Origin: Candidatus Latescibacterota bacterium
Lineage (GTDB): Bacteria; Latescibacterota; 4484-107
Reading direction: 5' to 3'
Length of the DNA stretch: 8,422 nt
NCBI GenBank assembly: GCA_030613045.1
Contig: JAUWMS010000076.1
Location: forward strand, 1 to 8,422
Part shown: positions 1 to 5,426 of the stretch, piece after piece
Numbering within the stretch: position 1 is the stretch's first letter
Layout of the letters: each line of letters starts with the position of its first letter
Program-made: the position numbers and the translations under genes
Notes under the pieces: generated by a model
Database searches by the model: none
Told to the model about the DNA's origin: nothing
Seen by the model: only the letters and a program-made list of their open reading frames with translations

Positions 1-130
1 TCAAGGGGAAAATATAGTATGGGGCACTACAAACAGGCCCAAATATATCGTATCAGTATTATCAATTACTTACGGACCAAAAAACACTCAAAAAAGCAAT
101 TCCTTCCCAATTCTAAACTAAATATGGTAA

Positions 131-262
131 ACTTGGGTTAAAGACACTCGCAAACGCAAAGGCTGGATTGGCACAGCATCCTTAGACGACATTCAACTAG
201 AGGTTGCTGGGATCAACCATATCGAACACGACATGAAGAAGGCGGAGGACGAGAATGCGTGA
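131..262 (+). pseudogene. Possible 3' remnant of an upstream gene
   Basis: A frame without stops runs from 131 to the TGA at 260-262 and overlaps the ATG of the next gene (255-257), an arrangement typical of translationally coupled genes. Its translation (for example WIGTASLDDIQLE, then INHIEHDMKKAEDENA) looks like an ordinary soluble C-terminus. An in-frame TAA at 128-130 and the absence of a usable start codon mean it cannot be an intact gene as read. A second open frame covers 1-141 in another phase (K/N/I-rich), so the two could be halves of one frameshifted gene. I recognise no family. It could equally be chance openness in non-coding DNA. Confidence 0.25.
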
Positions 263-1025
263 AGAACTGAATGCGTTCCTTACCCAAATCCCTGACTGGC
301 AGCACACGTCGGCGGGTGAACTGGTACCCTTTTTTGTGTACTTTCTGACCGTGGTACGCGAACAGGAAGCGGCATCAGTTGCACAAGTGGGAGAATGCTT
401 TGATCTTGTCCGCCTGAAGAAGTACTCAAACATTCCGGCCTACCTCACTCGGAACTCTACTCGAAAGAAGGGAAAACACCCAGTCTTCATCAAAACGTCT
501 TCTGGCTACCAACTTGAACGAGTACACGAGGAAGAACTTAGAAAGACATTGCAGTCGGGGCCTGCACGCACAGAAGCCACGCACGCGTTAAACGATCTGC
601 TTGCCCAGTTAGTAGATCAAGATGAGAAGACCTTTCTGCAAGAAGCTATTGGTTGCTATGCAATCGATGCGCTGCGCGCGGCAATTGTGATGGTATGGAT
701 TCTGACTGTCCACCATCTGTACAAATACATCCTCAAACACAAGTTGCCAGCGTTCAACATTGCTCTTGCCAAGGTTAAAGATAAGCGAGTCAAGATCCAG
801 AAGGTGACGTGCGTCGATGATTTCTCAGAGATTCCCGAGTCCATCTTCATCCAGGTGTCTCGATCTGCCAAAGTGATCTCAAACGATGTCCGAAAGATTC
901 TGGATGTCAAACTAGGGATCAGAAATTCGTACGCACACCCATCGGCAGTAATCATTTCCCAAGTTAAGACAACGGACTTCATAATTGATCTGACCCAGAA
1001 TGTGATTGTGAAGTACAAGGTTTAG
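255..1025 (+). CDS. HEPN-like protein with RNxxAH motif; function unknown
   Basis: This is a 256-residue soluble protein. The ATG at 255 is supported by CGGAGGA at 243-249, about 5 nt upstream. The N-terminal third (about residues 20-95) is helical and ends in a basic stretch, YSNIPAYLTRNSTRKKGKHP, followed by GYQLER, which resembles a small nucleic-acid-binding or winged-helix-like domain (inference). The C-terminal half has a hydrophobic helix AAIVMVWILTVHHL (from residue 142) and then LGIRNSYAHPS with R223, N224 and H228. RNxxAH fits the Rx4-6H signature of HEPN ribonuclease domains, which occur in toxin-antitoxin and anti-phage systems. The stop codon lies 14 nt before an attC-like palindrome, as expected for the gene of an integron cassette. 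It overlaps an apparently broken upstream frame. The existence of the gene is well supported; the HEPN call is moderate, and RNase activity or a defence role is inference. Confidence 0.8.
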   Translation: MREELNAFLTQIPDWQHTSAGELVPFFVYFLTVVREQEAASVAQVGECFDLVRLKKYSNIPAYLTRNSTRKKGKHPVFIKTSSGYQLERVHEEELRKTLQSGPARTEATHALNDLLAQLVDQDEKTFLQEAIGCYAIDALRAAIVMVWILTVHHLYKYILKHKLPAFNIALAKVKDKRVKIQKVTCVDDFSEIPESIFIQVSRSAKVISNDVRKILDVKLGIRNSYAHPSAVIISQVKTTDFIIDLTQNVIVKYKV

Positions 1026-1038
1026 GAGCAGCAATGCA

Positions 1039-1096
1039 ACCCAACCAAGGCATCCAGCGTTCGCGGTAATCCGCGCGGCTGATTTCAGCGTCAGGC
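1039..1096 (+). repeat. attC-like recombination site (integron cassette), copy 1
   Basis: This 58-bp imperfect palindrome lies 14 nt after the preceding stop codon. The left outer box ACCCAAC (1039-1045) fits the attC R'' consensus RYYYAAC. The right box GTCAGGC (1090-1096) fits GTTRRRY with one mismatch, at the second T. Inside, ATC-c-AGC (1052-1058) pairs with GCTGAT (1078-1083) leaving one extrahelical C, as attC L boxes do. CGCGG (1062-1066) pairs with CCGCG (1071-1075) around a TAAT loop. The start AACCAAGGC..ATCC..AGC resembles the start of the second site at 1979. The weak point is the altered GTT triplet at the crossover. Confidence 0.55.
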
Positions 1097-1289
1097 ATCC
1101 CCGGAGAATGCCAAAGCGCTTGCTCAAGCCCAAAGGACGCGATCAATCTCCATCACAGCTCAAAAGGACGTTATGCCCCAAAAATCTTCCTCTTGCATGT
1201 TTCAGCAGGCAAGGCCTTATACCAACATAGTTGGTGATATCACCATTATTAGTGGTTAGAGGACCAACATGTCTAATAATTTGGGGGTT

Positions 1290-1316
1290 GGTTCGGGATT
1301 TTGTAATCCCGAATCC
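1290..1316. repeat. Dispersed palindromic repeat, copy A
   Basis: This hairpin has a perfect 9-bp stem, TTCGGGATT (1292-1300) with AATCCCGAA (1305-1313), and a TTGT loop. The flanking GG and CC can also pair around a bulged T. It shares its first 14 nt, GGTTCGGGATTTTG, with the palindrome at 2684-2709. It has the character of a small intergenic REP/MITE-type repeat rather than a terminator, because no T-run follows. Confidence 0.6.
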
Positions 1317-1429
1317 ACTTGAAAGCTGTCTAATTTAGACGGCACAGAGTGCGGCATTCGCCCTTTTCATCAGGCAGTCTAATTCATGTTGGCTGAGATT
1401 TCGTTTGTGATGGTCAGAAAGGAGGAAGA

Positions 1430-1984
1430 ATGAAAGTACTTCGACATATTGGTTCAGTGGCGTTCGTGCTCGGACTTTTTACCGCGGTATTTGCCGGGAT
1501 ACCATGGTCGGTAATGGTTTCCGATGCTCCGGTCGTGCCCTGGTGGCTGAAGATAGCGGTTTTCTGCCTTTTGGGGGGTATCCTTTTGGTGCTGGCGACA
1601 GTAGCCATAGAACAAAAGGCACACACGTCATCCGTTGAAGAGCCGCTCGCTATCGAGTCTGATCGCACGGTTCTGCTGTTGAACTCCGATAACCTGCCCG
1701 GTCGGGAAATCACTGAGATTCTCGGTCTGGTCCAGGGACACACGGTATTTGCCATATGGCTTGGCAAAGACCTATCCGCCATGATCAGGCTGATTCTTGG
1801 TGGTGAATTGACTGAATACACGGAGATGATGGGGAGCGCTCGGTCAATCGCTACCAGGAGGATGACAGCTAAGGCGGCTGAAATGGGAGCCGATGCAGTC
1901 ATCAATGTTCGCTATATGACTACGAGTGTTGTTGGCAGTGCAGCTGAATTGTTAGTGTACGGAACAGCCGTTAAGCTCAGCTAA
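1430..1984 (+). CDS. YbjQ-family (UPF0145) protein with two N-terminal membrane helices
   Basis: This is a 184-residue protein with a very strong ribosome site, AAAGGAGGA at 1418-1426, just before the ATG. Residues about 8-30 and 38-60 are two hydrophobic segments, predicting an inner-membrane hairpin anchor. Residues about 81-183 match the YbjQ/heavy-metal-binding-like fold: LPGREITEILGLVQG, a central RSIATRRMTAKAAEMGADAVINV and a terminal YGTAVKL. E. coli YbjQ is a ~107-residue soluble protein that forms a pentamer in structures. Its function is poorly defined, and metal binding is only a family label. The membrane anchor makes this a longer variant. The TAA stop lies inside the outer box of an attC-like site, so the gene fits a cassette whose body would run from 1090 to 2032. 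Family confidence is high; function is unknown. Confidence 0.85.
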   Translation: MKVLRHIGSVAFVLGLFTAVFAGIPWSVMVSDAPVVPWWLKIAVFCLLGGILLVLATVAIEQKAHTSSVEEPLAIESDRTVLLLNSDNLPGREITEILGLVQGHTVFAIWLGKDLSAMIRLILGGELTEYTEMMGSARSIATRRMTAKAAEMGADAVINVRYMTTSVVGSAAELLVYGTAVKLS

Positions 1985-2038
1985 CAAGGCGCTTGCATCC
2001 GACAGCTAACCGCTGCGCCTGAAGAGCGACGGTTGGGC
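1979..2038 (+). repeat. attC-like recombination site (integron cassette), copy 2
   Basis: This 60-bp imperfect palindrome contains the TAA of the preceding gene in its left outer box AGCTAAC (1979-1985). The right box GTTGGGC (2032-2038) is a perfect GTTRRRY core. CGCT (1990-1993) pairs with AGCG (2025-2028). The pairing continues past an extrahelical G (2024) with T1994-A2023, C1996-G2021 and A1997-T2020. A terminal stem, CAGC (2003-2006) with GCTG (2012-2015), closes a TAACC loop. Length, core boxes, asymmetric pairing and position between two ORFs all match the 59-base-element architecture. The AACAAGGCG..GCATCCGAC beginning is a familiar attC type. Confidence 0.68.
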
Positions 2039-2061
2039 GATTGAGAGAGGATGAAAATCGT

Positions 2062-2667
2062 ATGAATCTACTAGCGGATTGCGCCGGCAAAACGCTCGCA
2101 AACGACCTGAAATGGCTCAATGAGCCACCGGAATGGGAGGTCAACGACGCGGGGCTGAGGATCGTGCCGCGGGCGCCGAGCGATTTCTTCCGGCCATACG
2201 GCGGGCCGCCGAACGACAACTGCTGTCTTCTCTACAAGGAAGTAGCCGGCGATTTCACGGCCGTAACACACGTGGCGGCCGACCTTGTTGACTTTGGCGA
2301 TGCCGCGGCCCTGACCGTGCGTGCAAGTGAAACGCAGTGGGCCAAGCTCTGCCTGGAGCGTAGTCCGATCGGTGAGGTATCGGTGGTTTCCGTTGTGACA
2401 AACCCGTGGTCCGATGACAGCAACAGTGAGATAGTGACGTCCTCCGAGTGTTATCTACGGCTGACACGGAAAGGCAACGTGTTCGGAATGCATTACGGTC
2501 TGGAGGGAGGAAAGTGGCGGTTCGTCCGCACATTCGCACTCGAGATTCCTCCTACAGTCATGGTCGGCATTCATGCTCAAGCACCCTTCACTCCCGGTTG
2601 CCGGGTGGTTTTCCGGTCTCTGACCCTCTCTCCGGAGCCGGTTGCTGATCTCCGATCCGGCGATTAA
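2062..2667 (+). CDS. DUF1349 (concanavalin-A-like fold) protein
   Basis: This 201-residue protein has the hallmarks of the DUF1349 family: LKWLNEPPEWEV (residues 16-27), SDFFRPY (40-46), a GDFTAVTHV strand (63-71), WAKLCLE (93-99), SVVTNPWSD (110-118), YLRLTRKGNVFGMHYG (131-146) and VGIHAQAP (168-175). The family adopts a concanavalin-A/lectin-like beta-sandwich and includes E. coli YesU-like proteins; carbohydrate binding is suspected but not established. I chose ATG 2062, with AGAGAGG at 2044-2050, over an in-frame TTG at 2041 that has no ribosome site. No signal peptide is visible, so it is probably cytoplasmic. The start lies about 24 nt after an attC-like core, as expected for the first ORF of a cassette. 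No clear attC follows its stop. Function unknown. Confidence 0.83.
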   Translation: MNLLADCAGKTLANDLKWLNEPPEWEVNDAGLRIVPRAPSDFFRPYGGPPNDNCCLLYKEVAGDFTAVTHVAADLVDFGDAAALTVRASETQWAKLCLERSPIGEVSVVSVVTNPWSDDSNSEIVTSSECYLRLTRKGNVFGMHYGLEGGKWRFVRTFALEIPPTVMVGIHAQAPFTPGCRVVFRSLTLSPEPVADLRSGD

Positions 2668-2683
2668 TTGCAGATTAACTCTT

Positions 2684-2709
2684 GGTTCGGGATTTTGGTA
2701 TCGCGAACC
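2684..2709. repeat. Dispersed palindromic repeat, copy B
   Basis: This is a hairpin of GGTTCGGGAT with ATCGCGAACC around a TTTGGT loop, 9 of 10 positions complementary. The first 14 nt are identical to the palindrome at 1290. It lies 16 nt after the DUF1349 stop codon and could act as a 3' stabiliser for that transcript, but no T-run follows, so it is not a canonical terminator. Confidence 0.6.
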
Positions 2710-2710
2710 G

Positions 2711-2744
2711 ACTCGGAACTATGGATGCCACAAGGCTGAAAATG
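2711..2744. repeat. 34-nt dispersed repeat, copy 1 of 2
   Basis: This stretch matches 6558-6591 at 31 of 34 positions. The shared core is GATGCCACAAGGCTGAA preceded by GGAACTAT. It directly follows the palindrome at 2684-2709. The copy reads ATG GAT GCC ACA AGG in one frame, and that frame continues for 20 codons to a TAG, but the other copy lacks the ATG, so coding is doubtful. Confidence 0.6.
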
Positions 2745-2800
2745 AAGGACGAGTATGAGCCACTTGCAGAAGTCATAACGTAGCAGTCATTTCGAAAGGG

Positions 2801-2883
2801 TTGGTAGGTCAGACATTCTTGTCTGACCTTGTCTAACTTGTCTGACCATAAAACTGAACAGACAGGAATGTCTGTTCTACCAA
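2801..2883. repeat. REP/MITE-like element with two palindromic units
   Basis: The outer ends TTGGTAG and CTACCAA are perfect inverted repeats. Each end carries its own hairpin: GTCAGAC/GTCTGAC (2808-2827) and GAACAGACA/TGTCTGTTC (2856-2877). The two 26-nt ends are themselves near-inverted copies sharing CAGACATTC(T/C)TGTCTG. The centre contains three tandem TTGTCTRAC units (2819-2847). No coding capacity is present. The design resembles bacterial interspersed mosaic elements mobilised by REP-associated transposases. Confidence 0.65.
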
Positions 2884-3168
2884 GCTCTTGCAAGAAATTT
2901 ATCCGATAGAATTGCTTCGACTCATGAGGGAAAAAGTTTTTGATTTTCCCTACAATAATAAAACCATTTTACCAAGGTGAACGAAGCGGCGCCAAGTCGT
3001 TTTTCGGACTTTTGCACGAGCCTCGTATGCTATGCTTTGCTTGCTAAGCTCGGGGAATGCATCCGGTCTTCACGGTGGGCAAGAAGGATACTCGCCAATC
3101 TGATAGCTATGCTGTACGCTCTGTATCATAGAGAGCGCGTGAAAACGAGAATCAAGGTAACCCGGGAT

Positions 3169-4398
3169 ATGAACAGAAAATCAGATACGAGCAAAGTGCG
3201 CAAAATGCCGGGCCAGGTGCACGATTCATGTAAATCGTTGCTTCTGGCGATGGTGGGCTTCGACACGGTTAACACAAATATATCGGGCAAACCCGACGCC
3301 GAGTTGGCACTGTCGCAATATCTCGAATCGCAGGCCAATGCAATGGGGTTAACCACACGGCGACTTCCTGTGAGCGGGGAGGGTTTCAATCTGTTAGTGA
3401 GCCATCGCGTGTCTGACGAAGCGCCCTGGCTTCTGTTTGAGAGCCATCTCGATACGGTAAGCGTGGAGGGGATGACGGTTGATCCGTTCGCCGGGCAGGT
3501 CAGGGCCGGACGTATGTATGGACGAGGGGCGTGCGATACCAAAGGGAGCGGCGCGGCGATATTGTGGGCGTTGAGACGATATGCGGAAGGATCGCCCCAA
3601 CCCAACAATGTCGCCATCGTCTATACGCTCGATGAGGAGATCGGAAAGACGGGCGCGCGCACGTTTGTGAAGACGCATCTGCCTGCACTGGGCTGGAAGC
3701 CCGTGGGTGTGATCGTGGGGGAGCCGACCGAACTCAGGCTGGTTGTCGCGCATAACGGGGTGGTGCGCTGGCGAATCGAGACGCAGGGCATTGCCACACA
3801 TTCTTCCGATCCCGGCGGAGGCCGGTCCGCCATCAGCATGATGGTCAAGGTTATCCGGGCGTTAGAATCGCGTTATATCCCAATGCTCAACACCTCACAT
3901 CCTCTGACCGGCAGGGCGCAGTGCAGCATCAACGTGATCCATGGAGGGACGCAGATCAACGTCATCCCGGAACACTGCGAGATCCACGTGGATCGGCGCA
4001 TCGTGCCGGGGGAAGACCCGCAGCAGGTACTACCCGCTGTGGAAAGAGTGCTCGCCGAGCTGCGGGGTGTGCACGAGGGACTGAACGTGTCGCAGGACCA
4101 ACCTGACATTGATGATCCGCCGCTCGATCCCAGTGGAGGGGAAGCCTTCGCGGCGTTTGTCCGGCGTGTTCTGGAGCGGATGGAACTTCCTTCCGATCTA
4201 ACAGGAGTGGGCTACGGTACCGACGCCAGCAGCTTTGGCTATGCTGACGTGCCGGCAGTGGTGCTCGGGCCGGGCAGCATCGCTCAGGGGCATACCTGTG
4301 ACGAATGGATCGATCTGGAGCAGCTTCGCCGGAGCGTGGATGTATATCTCCACTTGATGTGTTCCCCTATTGAGGCGGGAAAGGGGGAAGAGCAATGA
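3169..4398 (+). CDS. M20 family metallopeptidase/deacylase (ArgE/DapE/CPG2 type)
   Basis: A di-zinc hydrolase of 409 residues, the usual M20 length, predicted to cleave an N-acyl or peptide amide bond in the cytoplasm. All active-site elements are visible: ESHLDTV (H93, D95), RGACDTKG (bridging D123), DEEIG (general base E156, ligand E157), GEPTEL (E185) and PGSIAQGHTCDEW (H375). The dimerisation domain lies in the middle, with H211 in GIATHSSDPGGG. I chose ATG 3169 (AAGGT at 3154-3158). A GTG at 2977 would add 64 residues that match no M20 feature. It is the first gene of an operon and its TGA overlaps the next ATG (ATGA). Substrate specificity cannot be read from the sequence: acetylornithine and succinyl-diaminopimelate are the classic ones, but the neighbours point to a sugar-like or acyl-amino compound (inference). 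Confidence 0.9.
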   Translation: MNRKSDTSKVRKMPGQVHDSCKSLLLAMVGFDTVNTNISGKPDAELALSQYLESQANAMGLTTRRLPVSGEGFNLLVSHRVSDEAPWLLFESHLDTVSVEGMTVDPFAGQVRAGRMYGRGACDTKGSGAAILWALRRYAEGSPQPNNVAIVYTLDEEIGKTGARTFVKTHLPALGWKPVGVIVGEPTELRLVVAHNGVVRWRIETQGIATHSSDPGGGRSAISMMVKVIRALESRYIPMLNTSHPLTGRAQCSINVIHGGTQINVIPEHCEIHVDRRIVPGEDPQQVLPAVERVLAELRGVHEGLNVSQDQPDIDDPPLDPSGGEAFAAFVRRVLERMELPSDLTGVGYGTDASSFGYADVPAVVLGPGSIAQGHTCDEWIDLEQLRRSVDVYLHLMCSPIEAGKGEEQ

Positions 4399-5402
4399 GT
4401 GTCAATCGGTTTGAACCCGTTCGGATCGGCGTGGTGGGGTTGGGCAATTTTGGACGATTGCATGTGAGGAGACTTGCCGGATTGGCGGAAGCAGCGCTGG
4501 TAGCGGGTGTCTCCAGGGGGCAGGAGAGGCTCGACCTTATGGCCGATCAACTGTCTCAGGTTCGGGGGATACAAGCGGTGCCCGGTTGGCTTGATCTGGA
4601 CAAGGCGATTAGTGAATCGGATGCGGAAGCTTGGGTCGTTGTCAGCTCTACGGCATCGCATGTATCGGTGACCCGGACGTTACTCGCTGCAGGCTACCCT
4701 GTCTTGTTAGAGAAACCCATCGCGGACAATTTGGCCGATGCGCATAGCCTTTCGCCGCTGGTCAAGCCCGATTCGAGTAATCTCATGCTTGGCCACATTC
4801 TGTTGTTTAGCAGCGAGTTCCTGCAACTGAGGGATGAAGCGCGTCAGCGCGGACCCATCGTGTACATCAACTGTGTGCGACATCGGTCGGCACGCATCTT
4901 GAAGAAGTTTCCATGGGAAAGCCCGTTTCATCTGACCATGGTCCACGATCTGTATTCCGCATTGGTGCTGGTTGATCGGGCCGAACCGATTCATTTCAGC
5001 GCCCAGATACACCGGACGGACAGCGGCGCGTGTGACCTGGCCCTGGCGCAACTGCAATGGGAAAACGGCCGCGTCGCATCGTTTGCGGCCTCGTTCCTCA
5101 CACCCGAGGGCATGGCCGGCGAGGGATTCGACCGAACGGAAGTTTTCGGCAAGGGCTGGATGGCTCGTATGCGTCCGAACCCCCGGCCTATCGAGGTGTG
5201 GGACGATCAAGCCCATTGGCCAATGGGCTTGGAAATCCGGGGAGACCCAGGTGCTCCGACCGGCATGCTTGCCGAAGAACTCCGCTGTTTCTGCCGCGTG
5301 GTGCGGGGTCTCCAGCGCGTGCCCGTGGGAGCGACTTACGCCGATGGCATGCAGGTGCAGCGATGGTTGGATAAGCTTGAATCATGCGCCGATCTCCGTT
5401 GA
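4395..5402 (+). CDS. Gfo/Idh/MocA family NAD(P)-dependent oxidoreductase
   Basis: A 335-residue two-domain dehydrogenase, typical of the family in length. The N-terminal Rossmann fold opens with IGVVGLGNFGRLH (GxGxxG at residues 15-20). It carries the family's EKP signature (E106, K107, P108), with the lysine expected to contact nicotinamide and substrate. VVVSSTASHV precedes it, as usual. The C-terminal alpha/beta domain has MVHDLYSAL (H184, D185), the position of the catalytic His, and ends with the characteristic GATYADGMQVQRWLDKL. Family members oxidise or reduce sugars, inositols and related alcohols. The ATG overlaps the stop of the M20 gene and is preceded by AAGGGGGAAG (4381-4390), indicating translational coupling. 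Cytoplasmic; no signal peptide. The cofactor choice and substrate are not predictable here. Confidence 0.9.
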   Translation: MSVNRFEPVRIGVVGLGNFGRLHVRRLAGLAEAALVAGVSRGQERLDLMADQLSQVRGIQAVPGWLDLDKAISESDAEAWVVVSSTASHVSVTRTLLAAGYPVLLEKPIADNLADAHSLSPLVKPDSSNLMLGHILLFSSEFLQLRDEARQRGPIVYINCVRHRSARILKKFPWESPFHLTMVHDLYSALVLVDRAEPIHFSAQIHRTDSGACDLALAQLQWENGRVASFAASFLTPEGMAGEGFDRTEVFGKGWMARMRPNPRPIEVWDDQAHWPMGLEIRGDPGAPTGMLAEELRCFCRVVRGLQRVPVGATYADGMQVQRWLDKLESCADLR

Positions 5403-5426
5403 AGCGCCCAAGGGAGGCATTGAAGC

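Larger units (their letters stand above)
1026..1429. other. Intergenic region: attC-like site, dyads, palindromic repeat
   Basis: This 404-bp spacer holds no convincing gene. In order it contains an attC-like palindrome (1039-1096); a second possible attC right end, GTTATGC, at 1170-1176; a perfect 14-bp dyad, TGGTGATATCACCA (1232-1245); a palindromic repeat (1290-1316); a dyad with GTCTAA/TTAGAC arms (1328-1340); and inverted CCAACATG/CATGTTGG copies at 1264-1271 and 1385-1392. A 40-codon ORF at 1108-1230 is noted but not annotated. A strong AAAGGAGGA (1418-1426) belongs to the next gene. I see no clear sigma-70 promoter. Confidence 0.6.
2668..3168. other. Repeat-rich spacer upstream of the M20 operon
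   Basis: In order this spacer holds a palindromic repeat (2684-2709), a 34-nt repeat shared with 6558-6591, and a double-hairpin REP-like element (2801-2883). It then has a GGGAAAA/TTTTCCC stem (2928-2934 with 2944-2950) and a TACAAT hexamer (2951-2956) that could be a -10 box, although no good -35 lies 16-18 bp upstream. From 2977 (GTG) to 3168 the frame is open and continuous with the M20 gene, encoding a basic, hydrophobic-patchy stretch of 64 residues. I treat this as probable leader rather than protein. Confidence 0.5.

Noticed and set aside
1108..1230. 40-codon ORF (MPKRLLKPKG...) just after the first attC-like site
   Set aside because: Its position suits a cassette ORF and a GGAGA lies upstream, but the spacing is too short, the product is a basic low-complexity peptide, and it runs over a possible attC end. 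Support is insufficient.
1414..1905. 163-codon open frame on the minus strand
   Set aside because: It is opposite the YbjQ-family gene, which has a strong ribosome site and family motifs; no independent support.
2051..2065. Four-codon mini-ORF (MKIV) overlapping the DUF1349 start by ATGA
   Set aside because: It could be a reinitiation leader but is too short to distinguish from chance.
2721..2783. 20-codon ORF (MDATRLKMKDEYEP...) in the 34-nt repeat
   Set aside because: No ribosome site is present, and the other copy lacks the ATG and diverges after the repeat. Coding is not supported.
2801..2883. Short CRISPR-like array
   Set aside because: The repeated units are 9-10 nt with no spacers, and the symmetry is that of nested hairpins, not of direct repeats with unique spacers.
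2668..2976. Possible third attC site after the DUF1349 gene
   Set aside because: GATTAAC at 2673 could be a left box, but no GTTRRRY right box with matching inner stems is found before the REP-like element.
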